Position numbers and translations under genes: made by a program | Source: Paramacrobiotus metropolitanus | Taxonomy: Eukaryota; Tardigrada; Eutardigrada; Parachela; Macrobiotidae | DNA: 64,000 nucleotides | Assembly: GCF_019649055.1 (NCBI RefSeq) | Contig: NW_026570294.1 | Coordinates: 62,001 to 126,000 of the forward strand | Direction: 5' to 3' | Part shown: piece after piece, positions 10,632 through 22,373 of the stretch | Layout: each line of letters opens with the position of its first letter | How positions within the stretch are numbered: the stretch's first letter is position 1 | The notes under the pieces: generated by a model | What the model saw: only the letters and a program-made list of their open reading frames with translations | What the model was told of the DNA's origin: nothing | The model's database searches: none

Positions 10632-11325
10632 GATAAGCCAGCGTATGCTGCCTGTTGATTTTTTTTGTGTGCTCTAACCGCCTCCCCGACAGCAGGTTGG
10701 TCACGCTCTCGACACTCTCGATTCGATTTATTTTTCAGCTGCACGTCACTGCAAGTGTGCGTCCGTACAATCATTTTAAACGAAGTTCATTCTGCTAACG
10801 TACTGCTTATGTTACGCAGTACTTTCTAGTCAACGGAGCCTAAACCATGTGAAATCTACAATTCTCCATTACGAATTATGATACGAGTTACGTTGTAACA
10901 ACCGATTGCCGATCAGTGGAAACAGATTCTTATCCTCTGGAAAATAGTATGTCAAGACCTGCCATGGATTGATTTCTGGCTGCGTCAGTTAGAAAGGCAA
11001 AGATTCTGCAAGGCACTGGAGGAAAGTGAATGCGTCCAGTTACGTGCGAAATAATATATCAATAGTCTATATTTCCGTGTAATACAGTTAATAACAATAC
11101 GTGTAGGTAATACACCAATCGGTTCCCTAAATTATGCAACTAATTTTACCGCGCATATTGCGCTATAATATTATGTGCACTTCTGTGAAATAATTTTCAC
11201 CGTTTTCATAACTGCTTATGACCAGTTTTATTTCCTTCCTTTCCGCTTGGTTTGTTGAAATATGCATTTACGCTGACTTAATTGGTAGAGGCAGTACTCA
11301 GCACGTTTTGGTTTGTGACATGCAG
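10632..11325. other. Intergenic, no gene seen
   Basis: AT-rich sequence with scattered short ORFs only. Confidence 0.4.
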
Positions 11326-12105
11326 ATACGATTTCTGGCATTTTTGAGAAAAATATGGCCGAGGGCAGTGCAAACGGCAGCGATAGACGGATCCGCATTA
11401 ACGATCAGATTGTACAAGTAAGCATTGGACCGCTTATTCTTCTTCTGTTCCGCTTATTTTAAAATTTCCACTATTTTTGTCAGCTTAAAATTGATTTCTT
11501 TAAATAATTTAGGTGAATAATTTAGGTCGCAAAATTCAAGATCAAATTCTTAAAATAATTTCTGGGATTATCGCCACCGATTTTTCAATTTTTCTGGCGG
11601 GAGTCTGAACTGGATTTTTTTAGTAAAACTGTTGAATTTCTGCTGCTTTTTTAAGTAAATTTAGCTATTAAAATTGGGAATTTCAAAAAAGGTTTGACTA
11701 GTAGATAGGTTATTCTTTAAAGACTGGACGCTCTATGTTTCTTTCGATTGTTTTAAATATATTTTTGCCTGTGGTTGAACAAGTGGATAGGGCGCGATTA
11801 GAACGCTTCAGCCATAAGGACGCGCTACAGCTGTTGCACAACTTCGGCTAGCTGAAATTGGTTCGCTTTCTACGCGACCGGAAGCTTGATCAACTGGGAA
11901 GATTCTAACAGAACTCAGAGCGCCGCCTTCATGTCGCGCTGAAGCAAAATGTTCCGCTCCGAGTACAGATCACCGTGGCCCACATGTTCAAACAGAAGCA
12001 GACAGCCGGCCTGGTCATCTTGACGGAGGGTACCGTCGATGCAAAGAAAGAGGACAGATATGTGTGGCCGCATCATCACCTGTCATTCGGTGTTTTTGAC
12101 ACCTA
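11326..12105 (+). pseudogene. PDZ-domain gene relic
   Basis: A frame at about 11326–11419 encodes the carboxylate-loop to beta-strand core of a PDZ domain (SGIF, MAEGSA, then RIRINDQIVQ), flanked by a CAG acceptor and a GTAAGC donor. About 350 bp later, 11770–11850 encodes the matching end of a PDZ fold (VDRARLERFSHKDALQLL, then LKLVRFLRD), but with in-frame stops after HNFG and again near 11900. The frame stays otherwise open to about 12105. The first exon resembles PDZ domains of the Par-3/neurabin/MUPP1 kind. I read this as a broken copy or an exon pair left from a larger gene. The splice phases between the two parts do not fit cleanly, which also argues for decay. Confidence 0.45.
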
Positions 12106-12701
12106 GTTGCGTAGGATAAAAGGCATTCCGGCGTTTTTCTTAATTGACTTAATGCCTCCAACGCGTGTTTACCCAGAGATCAGTGTTTTTATTAGTTAGC
12201 TCTTCTGAATAGTTTTGCTCTGGTGTTTAGTCGTGTTGTATGGTGGTGCTTACGGATTGGGTGTACTTTACACTGTTTTTCATGAACGAAAGTCCTGATG
12301 AAGGGATTGTCCTTTATTGTTATTTGCAAAAGGTTCAGCTTGATTGCGTACATTATACTGTAAGCTGAAGTTTATTGCCGTAGACGTCAAAGGTGAGACA
12401 GTGAGTTAAAACTGCTAGAAAAGGATAGACGTAAGCCAAAAATATTCTTGCAGCGTCTTCCAAAATTTTAAAAATTCGATATAATAAAGTAGCTGCCGAT
12501 ACTCCAAAGCAGACCGGTAAATATTTAAGGACTTTTTTAAATTAGTCTTCATTGTTCAATGGATTCAAACGCCACAAATGCTATACCAGCGGACCAATGG
12601 TATCTGGTGGTCGACGTGAAAAAAAAACCATTACTAGATCGCCGTTATTGGCACCTTACTGATCGTAGACTTCCTTGTTGATCCGACGCTACTGTCAATC
12701 T
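12106..12701. other. Intergenic, no gene seen
   Basis: AT-rich spacer 3' of the serine protease gene. Probably includes its 3' UTR, though I could not place a poly(A) signal. Confidence 0.4.
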
Positions 12702-13944
12702 TTATCGACAGCTTTTGTTGATTTCATTACGTCCTACGGTCTCAGCTACCCACTCAAATATAAGTGACGAATCGACGTACGATCCTGGCTCGTTGACGGG
12801 CTTGCACTCACTAACACATAACCTCCTTAGTGACACAGTAAATCATGCTGCTGAAGCTATTTCTGTTTTGTCACAATATCCGGACTGAATTGTACGTGCG
12901 TTAAGGTCCATTACTATTGACTTACCCGGTGATGAAGTGACCGTAGGCATAGTATTTCCCATCTAGAGCTTTGCATGTGAGTGGGCCCCCAGAGTCTCCG
13001 CTGTAAGGCCCTGAATAATTTTTCGTCAGTGCGCAGGCGAAATCTGGAAGTACGTGGCGTTTCTTGCACTCGGATTTTAACAACCAATCTGCATGAAGTT
13101 TTTTTAACTTTGGGCTAGCAGGAGCCTTCACGATAATATCTTCTTCGAATGCACTGACGCTGGATGTTGGGAGCTTTAGAACGGTCTTTGAGTGGATATG
13201 GTTGCTTATCATCTCGTCACTTCCGGAGCTGCTGTGGGTATCAAACATTTTACCGCCTCGAGTACACTGCGTTACTCCCCATCCCCTTATCTTGCAGGTT
13301 TTTTGGAGCGGAAGGCCAGTTGTTTGACTTGCGACACATAACGCCTTTGTATGGGCGTTTAAATCAATAGCCTAAAATATTCCGTGTTACTCTAGCTAAA
13401 ATTCTTATCGTAGCAAGCTCAAAACGAAAAAAACGGTGTAAAATATACAAAACGATGACGCAGTTGAAATTAATGATGTAATTTAAATCATGTAAATTCT
13501 TACCCTCGCAAATTTCACAAGACAAGCGTCCCATGCAAGCCCCGCTGGTGGTTTGTAGTTCTTGTGTATAACGAAACGTTCCGTTGGCACAACGAGCGCA
13601 GTGGGGTCATTCTTGTTTTTAAGATCGTAGGCGCCAACCAGAATAGAGCACGGACGTGTGTCACTGCACTGGCTGCAACAATGACCTGCTGTCATAGCCC
13701 ATTGATTCGTGACCTATTCGAGAAGGCAAAACTCAATTACTGGTAGCAAAAACTTTTAGAAGTTTTGACTTACAATATAACCACCGCAGTCGTATTTTTT
13801 TATTTTCGGCACATCAGTTGAAAGCAGTAGTGCGACTTGGTAACCCGCTCGGTGTGGTCTGCTTAGTTGACCATTTACAATTCCATACACCTCCTTACTC
13901 ATGCATAAGGCTAAAAGCACAAAAACTATAATTTTAAGACGCAT
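12702..13944 (-). CDS. Secreted trypsin-fold serine protease (S1/chymotrypsin family)
   Basis: Four exons joined on the minus strand: 13944–13774, 13713–13504, 13371–12926 and 12810–12702. All introns are GT–AG and the phases give 311 residues. The start is Met at 13944 (MRLKII), followed by a signal peptide. The mature N-terminus would be IVNG. All three catalytic residues are present: His in TAGHC, Asp in WDACLVKF and Ser in GDSGGPL. The last exon carries the C-terminal PGSYV and WVAE signatures. Oddities: IVNG follows VYG rather than Arg/Lys, so there is no tryptic activation site. The residue at chymotrypsin position 189 reads as Gly, not Asp, so trypsin-like specificity is not expected. 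The Cys usual at 191 is missing although its partner in GEC is present. The fold and family are certain; the substrate is unknown. Confidence 0.85.
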
Positions 13945-14015
13945 TCTTAAAACGCTTCCGATCAAACTATGGCGGCTGTGCTTGATATTCAGTACCAAAA
14001 CGGGGCTGATTTTAG

Positions 14016-14023
14016 TTTATATA
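14016..14023 (-). promoter_or_regulatory. TATA box of the serine protease gene
   Basis: TATATAAA on the minus strand, 72 bp upstream of the protease start codon. Spacing suits a transcription start around 13990 and a short leader. The astacin gene near 59.6 kb has an identical box at similar spacing. Confidence 0.55.
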
Positions 14024-14743
14024 GGAAATAAGTCAGGGGGTGACCGAGTCAACGAAACGAAATTAAAACGAACGAAACTATTATGTACCACAAAAACTAG
14101 AAATACCTCAAATGAGTTCAGTGTTGCAGTTCTTCAAGTTTTTTTAACTAGTTTTTGTGCAGATATTTACCTTTCAATATTATCAGGAAGAAGTCGTGAC
14201 TGATTAAGTACTGCAAAAATGTAATCGCACGGTTCGCCGATCAAGTGTCATTGCCATCGTTTGCGACGATGTCAGTTGCTGATTGATCTAACAAACAACT
14301 TCGTGCAACCCGTCGAGCCGCGTTATCTTTAAAACGTGCATGGGTCCAAGATCCTCGCTTTAATTTGGCACGCACTATTAATCTAAATCTGCATGGCTTC
14401 TGGAGACAATTTAAGGTACTTTTGCTAGTTGAGCGGCAGTTTATGTTTTGATGAGCATTTCGCTTCATGATTCCTGGGAGATTTGTGCGTATGGATCGCT
14501 TTCGTAAGTTATCCCAATGGAGCCTTTAGCGTGAATTGTTGGTATGGCACATATAATAAATAACTTGCACTTTGTTAGGCCAAGTTTGGTCTGGGAAGGT
14601 AAAGCTGCAAACTTAACTTGCTTAGCCCTTGTCATAAGATTTAAAAATTTTACTAAAACGAATAGCAATATATCGAAATTTATTTGAAGCGTAAGTTAAA
14701 ATTCAAAAAAGAACACTGTATCGCTGTTATACAGAGTTCAAAC
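14024..14743. other. Intergenic, no gene seen
   Basis: Upstream DNA of the serine protease. Short ORFs only. Confidence 0.4.
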
Positions 14744-15054
14744 GGAAAGCAATTTTTGCGCGAAGCGTGAAGCCGGCGAACATTTTTACTGCTAAAGTTG
14801 CCTAAATTTCATAAAAGAAGTAAATTATTGCTAATTTCTGTTGCGAAACATTGTTTATAATTTATTCAGTAAGAGTAATCACAATTGCGTGTATTGTGGA
14901 AAGCAATTTTTGCGCAAAGCGTGAAGCCGGCGAACATTTTTACTGCTAAAGTTGCCTAAATTTCATAAAAGAAGTAAATTATTGCTAATTTCTGTTGCGA
15001 AACATTGTTTATAATTTATTCAGTAAGAGTAATCACAATTGCGTGTATTGTGGA
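14744..15054 (+). repeat. 154-bp tandem duplication (two copies)
   Basis: Copy 1 is 14744–14897 and copy 2 is 14898–15051, repeated at an exact 154-bp offset. Both start GGAAAGCAATTTTTGCGC and end GTGTATTGTGG. The only difference I noticed is one G/A change in GCGCGAAGC versus GCGCAAAGC, so the duplication is recent. It is non-coding. Confidence 0.9.
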
Positions 15055-15104
15055 ACACTGAACTGATAGCTAGTGTGTCGTCTCGCTGCAAAACTGGCAA
15101 AATC

Positions 15105-16660
15105 AAAAAGAGGACTGAGAAATAAGAACGGAATGTTCAAAAAGAATAATTAAAAGAATAAAATTCCGTTGTCAAAGAGATGACGTATAATTACAGGAAG
15201 GAAGGTTTTCTCGGTCAAAAAAAAGTAAATTTTGAGGGTCAGAGAGGAAAGAAAACAGAATGGTCAGAAAAAGAAAGGAAATTTTTTGTGCGATGAAAAA
15301 ATAAAATGGTTCACAAACAGCAAAAATTGCATAGAGGTTTTTGAAAGCTTTATATGTGAGAGCGAAGATCACTGTATATAGACTGCCTGTTTATTGCATT
15401 TTGCTGTAATACTACTGTAAATTTTGGTTCTAAAAGTCGCCGGTAGTGGAGGCTACATAAACGGTTTTTTTGCAAGTATGAAGTATGTGTTTTAGTGTGT
15501 CAATTTTATCCGTATATGGTATACAGTGGTTTGCTCTGTCCTTCTTGCTTCCATCGTTGAGTAACAAACAGAAAGGGTGGTACCCTAAAAAGGTGACTGA
15601 AAAAAGAATAACCCATATCATCATATGCAAGCTTTCTTTCCCAGTTTACCACTAACCAGGGCACATTTGACGAGTCCAGAATCAGAAAATATCATCTTTT
15701 GCAGAAACATAGTGTACTGTCGTATTATCATTAAAAAAAAACAAATTTCATCTGCTGACGCTCAAAGGGCGTGACCAAACAAAATTAATCCTGCGTGATA
15801 CAGCACTGATGCTACTGTTACAGTGTCACTCATACTAATGCAGAGCACTAGAACAATACTTTTGCAGCTGTTTATAGAATAACCTGCAGACCGATAAATG
15901 TGCGGAATAAATAAACGCTGGATACAAAACAAATCGATGTAAATTAGTAACTGCTTGGAACTATATCAATACATCTGATTTTCTTCTATAGATCTTCTAT
16001 AGACAGTTTTAGGGATTATAGAATCATGATTTGACCGTTATCATTAAAAATAAGTGGCATTGCGACGTATGTGCTGTTGCAATACCGCACTGAATTGCAG
16101 CTATCAAATGGAATCTGTAGTTTGTCAGCCACTGCACACGACAGTATTTTGTCAATCATAGTATGATGGTATACCACGGTTCTGCAAAAGGTGAAACTTT
16201 CATGACCAAAAGGCTGATTTATGCTTTGGATGATTCAGCAAATCAAAGCGCATTCGATGTTAGCATTGTATTACTGTATGTGTTTATGTTGAAAATAATA
16301 ATGTTATTCGTTTTACTGTTATTTGTTATCCCAGTGTTTATACATTACTTCATGAGCGCACGTCTGATTGCTCAATCTTGGAATTGCAATTGTATGTGTA
16401 GCTTTTTCTGCACTGATCAATGCTTACTTTTTAAAACGTAAAAACCACCAAGCGTGATTCCCACAATTTTTTAAAAATTTCTTAGCGCATTTACCGAAAA
16501 ATTAGTTTCCTTATTTTTGACCATCAAATCTGACCACGAAAATTTTCTCCTGTTTTTGACCACGAAATTTCCTTCCTTTAATTATTCATTCCTCTGTCTG
16601 ACCAAAAAACATTCCTTCCATTATTTATTCCTTTCTCTTTTTTACCTTGGCCGCAAAAGC
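15105..16660. mobile_element. Fold-back (long inverted-repeat) element
   Basis: The left arm (about 15105–15330) and the right arm (about 16450–16660) are inverted copies. The right arm read in reverse shows the same order of AAAAGAG, GGAATGTT, AATAATTAAA and CGTGGTCAAA blocks. Each arm is itself a degenerate tandem array of a GGTCA-containing unit separated by A/T runs. The core (15330–16450) has no transposase. Its only notable ORF is 16163–16441, a 92-codon hydrophobic frame with two possible membrane segments that I do not trust as a gene. This architecture fits a non-autonomous Foldback-type DNA transposon. No target-site duplication was found with confidence. Confidence 0.5.
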
Positions 16661-18023
16661 AGAATGGGCTTTAAAGCCCACTAAAAACATTACAGTGGAT
16701 ACAACTCCAATGAAGCGAATGCTAAAGTGCAAAATGTATTAAAGGTCCATGGTATTAAAAATACCATGAAATTTAAAGGATTTCCATGGTGCACGTGCTT
16801 TAACTGCAAAGCGTAGCAAGCTGCACTAATAGTGCAGACCAGGTAGATCAAACTTGTGCCCAGATCAAAAATATACTTAACATTGAAAGACAGTTTTAAA
16901 GTCCACTAGGGTTTCGGCAAATAGGTAACTGTCTTCATGCCGCCAAGCTATTCTGCTTTTGAAGTGTTATGTTTGCTGCCGATGTAATTATCCTGTGGCT
17001 AATTTTATCTCAGGTGCGTTGATCTACCAGCTGCTCCAATGCCCGGAGGAAATTACAACCTCCAAGAAAATGCTGAAGGATCGTTGCGTCCACCGGTATG
17101 TATTTCTGTTTCTCTATTTGCAGAAGAAAAAACCGGCTGATCGAACTATTTGTAGAGGTAGCTGTGTTTCCCTATAAAGCTATGCAGTCTGCACTCACGC
17201 GCATTTTGGTACAGATACAGTACATACAGTATACACCGTATATACAGTATACACAGTATAAAACCGCCTTGACTCTTACGGAAAATAATATATTATTCGC
17301 AGTCAAGGTACGTTTATGTACAAACAGCTAGCTGTATATATATTGAAGTGTATCGATCACCAAGCAGAACATGCGTAACATCTGCGGTTGAGAAGCGCCA
17401 AAATTTATAAAATATTATCACATTATTATTATTTTGATTGACATGTCCGTGCTTGCATTTCAGCTATTGATATGACAACATCACTCTATTGCAATTGAAA
17501 ACGGTGAAATTGCTCAACCTCCTTGCACTGATTAGCGGAAATGCCAAAGGTAGCTTTTGTTTGGAACGAACGGAGCGATAAAGGTACAAACCGAATCGCG
17601 GGTTCTTTTAAAGTAGATAGGATTTTCTTTTAAGACTGCTGACATTTCTGGGTGGAATGCGTTCGACCAGCAGACATTTCTCAACGAATTGCTGAATCGC
17701 TCAATTCCGGAGGGCGTTGATACCACCAGTTCGCCGGTGTTATCGATCCTTCGACCTTGTCTGCGAGTCTTAGCACTTCATGCCTAAATCCTCAGCGGAG
17801 CCGGTGATAATCATGCCGCTTCAGCACCGTCCATCTTAGTCTGAACCGCAGTTGCAATGCGGGCGGCCAATCCACCAGTGCGGTACAGTCATCTGCTGTT
17901 GTCTCGACTTGTTGTTGTTTGTTGTAACCATTAGAACTGTGAAAAAAGCTTTGGTATTGAGGAAAAAAATACTGGGTTTTTATAGCAAGAAATGATTGTA
18001 GACCGGACAGATGCGCAATTCAG
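16661..18023. other. Intergenic, no gene seen
   Basis: AT-rich. Contains a short hairpin (CATGGTATT/AATACCATG, about 16747–16768) and a degenerate TACAGTATAC microsatellite around 17216–17262. No coding sequence recognised. Confidence 0.4.
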
Positions 18024-18401
18024 TCATATTCCACTGCTTCCATGACGCCAACGGGACCATTCAAGGCAAACTGACGTTCAACGTTCCCATCAACGTTCAA
18101 CGTTCAACGTTCAACGTCGCGCATTTCAACGTTCAACGTTCAACGTCGCGCATTTCAACATGGGTTGGATCGGCGTCGATGTACAGAAATCATCTTAATA
18201 TTCATGACCTTTTCAGTAATATCATACTTGACCAGGTTGGGTTGTTTTCTAGCAAGCGCCCTGACCGTGCAGAGCGCCCAGTTTGCCAACAACGAAATGC
18301 GCTACGCAGCTATCCCGAAGAAACAATTTGGTATCAGTGGGCAGGCATTTGACCTGACGCAGACGGTCACTCTGATTGGAGACAATGGACCGCTGATACA
18401 A
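18024..18401 (+). pseudogene. DOMON-domain gene fragment, copy 1
   Basis: Two exon-like blocks match the copy at 19.2–20.1 kb. The first (from 18024 after a CAG acceptor) encodes an HCFHDANGTIQGKL-type strand and then runs into a minisatellite. The second (18253–18401, after TTTCTAG) encodes VQSAQFANNE and later GQAFDLTQTVTLIGDNGP. That pattern fits a ferric-reductase-like (FRRS1) DOMON domain, a beta-sandwich that binds haem or sugar. No signal-peptide exon was found upstream, and the first block ends in repeat expansion rather than a normal domain. I read it as a truncated, probably non-functional duplicate. Assignment to DOMON is by pattern, at moderate certainty. Confidence 0.4.
18069..18158 (+). 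repeat. 7-bp minisatellite (TTCAACG)n
   Basis: Units of TTCAACG are tandemly repeated and interrupted by TCGCGCA, forming a higher-order unit that repeats twice. The array sits inside the first exon block of DOMON copy 1 and has replaced domain sequence present in copy 2. Confidence 0.8.
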
Positions 18402-19161
18402 AGTGGGTTGCAGTTGTGTATTACGAAGGAAACCGTGCCGGCAAGAAACGTTTTTTTTATTTTACAGATGCCATCGCACAGCACGATAGAGCGCACGTTC
18501 CCAGTGCCAAAGTCAGCTTCCCGTGATCTGCCATTCCGGCGAATGGCCTGCATTCCGCTTTTATATGTCTGTCAAAAACTCTGCAAATAGCATAAGGGAA
18601 AAGATGCAGTTTGTATTATGGTTGTAACACAATGTCAGTTACCTCATTACGCACATTTAAATTAAACTGTCACACTTTTAAACTATTTGTCCAGCGGTTA
18701 AAAACAATCCTTAACGGTGCCTCCCGAACCCAGCTAACAAACGTATGATGACTTTATTGATGCCGATAAAGAAGCGCGTTTTATTGCATTTTTTTATTAC
18801 GATCATATTTGTACATGTGCACATCGTTTCACTTTTGCGTAAATGTGCCAAAAACCGCCATGTACTATATGTTCTCTGTAAGAACACACAATGTAAAAAT
18901 GTAAGAGGCTTTTATGGTTGCCGCGCTACATCTTTTACCGCGCCATAACAATCGCTCTTTTCTTGGCTTTATGAGCGGATACGGAAACAACTAGAGTATA
19001 CCATTCGAAAACGTCTCATGGTTTTACGTAGCAGTAAGTGCCAATGCACTTGCTAACGCAATAATAATGATTTCAGTCAAGCATTTTACAAGCTCTTTAT
19101 GCAAAAATCCACGGTTGCCAGAAACGGTTTTTGCGCTTCCGTTTCCATCAACTGGCCCATA
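18402..19161. other. Spacer between the two DOMON copies
   Basis: No gene seen. Short ORFs only. Confidence 0.4.
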
Positions 19162-20060
19162 ATGCAGTCATACATTTTCCCGCCAGTTTTGTTAATTTGG
19201 ACATTCCGTGTGGTGGCTGCCCAAAACACCGGCTGCGGGTCATCTTTGAATATCGTCAGCCAAACGTGTCAGAATAGTGGCACGGTGTGCCAGTCTCCAG
19301 GCACAGTGCTGGTCAACAGCGTCATGTCAATTCCTCGCCAGCATCGCCACAGCCAATGATGCGGTGACGGTTGACCTTCTCGCTGTGGCCAGTGGCGATC
19401 AACTGCATTTGAATCTCACGGGCAACCGGTGGATCGGTGTGGGGTTCTCCATGGTACGGTCTTCTTCGCATTTTTTTAAAAACTGCTGCTTTATTCAAGT
19501 TTTGTGCATAAATGTATAACGTGAGTGAGCAGCGAAAATTAAAGAGTGGATGTATGGAACAAACGTTAATAGTTATTGTAAACTATACAATGATCGAAAT
19601 CAGGTGACCTGTTGATAAGTAGAGTGAAGGCATGGCGAATTCAGCGGTGGTGCATTGCTTCCAATAATTCCATGATGCCAACGACACCGTGCAAGCCAAA
19701 CTGATGTATAACATCCCCAACGCCCATCTTAAATTATTGGATGGCAGACTGTTGATGTAAGAATCACGCGTCGTTTATAGCACGTACGGTATACAGTCCA
19801 ACCGGAGAGTGTTTTGCAACCCGCGTCAGGCTTACGCTATAGCCTTGTATTTATTTTAAACTTTCCGGTACTAAGGTTGGCAATCCTGTCGCATTTGTGT
19901 GTTTTATGGAAAGCACCGCTAAATGTTCAATCGGCTTCCTACGTGAACAACGAACTCCACTGCGTCGTCAAGCTGCAGAAGAAATTCACCATCCAAAGTC
20001 AAGCTTTTGACCTTAGCCAGCCGGTGACTTTAATTGCCGCCACGGGCCCGTTACGAAATA
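19162..20060 (+). pseudogene. DOMON-domain gene, copy 2, frameshifted and with a stop
   Basis: Three exon-like blocks. 19162–19453 starts with Met and a signal-peptide-like stretch (to about VVAAQ), then switches frame near 19330–19345, where the DOMON core NRWIGVGFSM continues in another frame before a GTACGG donor. About 19645–19755 matches copy 1 but carries a 9-bp insertion that introduces an in-frame TAA. 19914–20060 encodes VQSASYVNNE and SQAFDLSQPVTLIAATGP, ending at a GTAAGC donor. The 1-nt shift and the stop indicate a pseudogene, unless the assembly is wrong at both sites. The family would be secreted or membrane DOMON proteins. No cytochrome b561 part is visible downstream. Confidence 0.45.
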
Positions 20061-20242
20061 GTAAGCGGTATTGAATGCTGTCCATGTTTAGCTGTGGACG
20101 CAAAGCAGAGAGATATTGTTAACCTTGCAGATACCATTTCCATGCATGATCGGGGTCCAGCCATATAGAAACAGAAAGCCAGTTTTTAATAACATAATCC
20201 GGAAGCAGTTCCACTCGACAGCCAGTTAACCCGTTCCACACT

Positions 20243-21966
20243 ATGCGTGTTAGACCGACATGGTGGAGGACTTCTTCTCTCTTATTCGTAACTATGGTCA
20301 TAGGTTGGTTTTAATGGTTTTGTTTCAAAGAGCAGATGTCTATGTTTATTGGCAATAGCCGCCCAAATGGCAATAAATGCGAGCGCTGGTACACTACTTA
20401 ATAGTTAAAAATTAAACATTAAAAAAACAACCAAAATCCTTATCCTCTCTCGGATTAAAAGGCAATGTACTCAAAAAGCAAAGCAGATGTTAGACTACAG
20501 TTTGCAATGTATAACCGTTAACTCCCTCATGTCCGTAAGGTCCAGGGAGTGGCCAAACATGGTCAAAACTGACCAAACGGAGTTCTCTGAGGTCCTGCTT
20601 CCCTTTAAAGTCAACTCCACATCAGATAATTCCCAGAAAAATTATGAAAGAAGTATCTGCTAAGCTCTATACAAAATTGAATTACAGTTCAGAGAAAAAA
20701 CGTTCACTGGTCAGTGCTGGTCAATTGAAAATACCATGTCGGTTTTGACACGGTTGGACACGGTACTAAATAATTATTATTCTTCAAAAATTCATAGCAA
20801 TTGACAGAAGCATCGTACACGGTACAATAAACAATCAAAAGAAAGCCCATAAATTGTTGTATTAAATGACTGGACCATAATGGTCAGCGAAGTGACCACT
20901 GGTCAGCACAGGCCGGAAACCCGAAAAATGTAATTTTTGACTAAACGCCATTAAAATAAATGTAAAAAAATGCAAAACAGTTTTGTAATGACTGCTCTCG
21001 GTATCTTCAAAATGGCTATGACCCGTACTATCTTCAATATAACCGCATAAACGACTGAATGTCGGACCGGAACAGTTGCGTGAACGGCTGTTTCGGTTGT
21101 ATAGGCTGTACAGTGCATTTGCTTGTGTGCGGAGTGTTATTATTGGCATTATGCTTTGTCCTTTGAGCTGGCTACTCCATTGGTCATCGAACAATTCGAA
21201 TATTCTTTGCAAATTTTATCTGAATTACACTGTAGCATTGAGTGAGAAGTCCTCTAAAAAGTTATTTATCGCGCATTTATACTCTCCTAGTGACGCTTGA
21301 ACTCTTGCATGAAGCACACATCTGACCTTCCGGTCCACGAGCACTCATACGGCATGCCTTGTAACTTGTAGAAATCAATATGTGCGAAGCTGAGAAAATA
21401 ACGCAGATTTGAAGTGACTTAGAAGTCCGGCCTTCTTTTCTAAATACCAAAATTTGTTGTTTTGACAGAACTTTACTGACCTCGATGTGCTAAATTCCCG
21501 TATTTCTCAACAATTGGTCACTTGTATAATACTTTGAAGAATTGACCACCGGTATATTAACGATGGTGATCATTTTCCGGAATCAGCCCGGCTCTTTATC
21601 TGTGCTATCCAGTTCAGTTGTATAGCCGGATATAGCATTGCTTCCACTGCACATGTTACTCAAACTATGATCCATATTAGGGTCGATTACCAGTTGTCCC
21701 AAACATAAGCAGAAGTGACCAACTGTTGCGAAATATCCAACTACCACTTATGTAATGGTGCATTTTACTGATTTCTCGTTTTTAAATTTTTCTTGACCAC
21801 TGGTCATCCCAATGACCATCACAATGCACTTGTAGTGAAGTACTCGTTGAGATCTTTCGTTTGAGCTATTGACATATTCTATGCGATTTTTTAATCAGTT
21901 GTTATAAACGGCAATGGATAACATGTCGGCGCAACATGGTTACCATGCGTGTTAGGCCGACATGGT
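20243..21966. mobile_element. Putative element bounded by 22-bp direct repeats, TGACCA-rich
   Basis: ATGCGTGTTAGACCGACATG (first 20 of 22 bases, from 20243) recurs at 21945–21966 with a single A/G change. Between them the half-site TGACCA/TGGTCA is strongly over-represented. It includes two identical 13-mers, TGACCACTGGTCA (about 20892 and 21794), and further copies near 20550, 20700, 20870, 21520, 21545 and 21715. No transposase ORF is seen. It could be a non-autonomous element related to the GGTCA-rich fold-back at 15.1–16.7 kb. Confidence 0.35.
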
Positions 21967-22373
21967 CATCTCCTGCTTGACCTATGGTCGCTAAAATTTC
22001 AAAAAAATTATTTTTCTCTTAATTGAATTTTTCTGTCCCAGACTGCCAATTTTCAAAACTGTAGTGCCATCCCTTCTAGTACCCGGTTTTCCTGGGTTAA
22101 AGCATAAGAACCGTCTGCGGCTTTTGGCGTGTACAGTGTCTGCTAGCTATTTGCTCTGGTTTTTTTTGCGGTTGCTGTCTGCTTTTTAAATCTACCCGAT
22201 TCCGTTTTTGCTCAGCTTATAATGGTTTGAATGTATCTTAATTGTGTAAAGACGAGCGCATACGAAAAGCCTCTTGTGTAAAATAATAGTTTTCTAATAT
22301 TTTTGTACTCTTGCAATGAGTTATACAATTTTTAAAGTATCGCTTCACTGTCAGTTATGCCATATCAGAGGCT
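21967..22373. other. Intergenic, no gene seen
   Basis: AT-rich spacer with no coding signal. Confidence 0.4.

Noticed and set aside
16163-16441. Hydrophobic 92-codon ORF inside the fold-back element
   Set aside because: AT-rich DNA readily gives hydrophobic frames. No conserved motif, partner exon or homologue is recognised.
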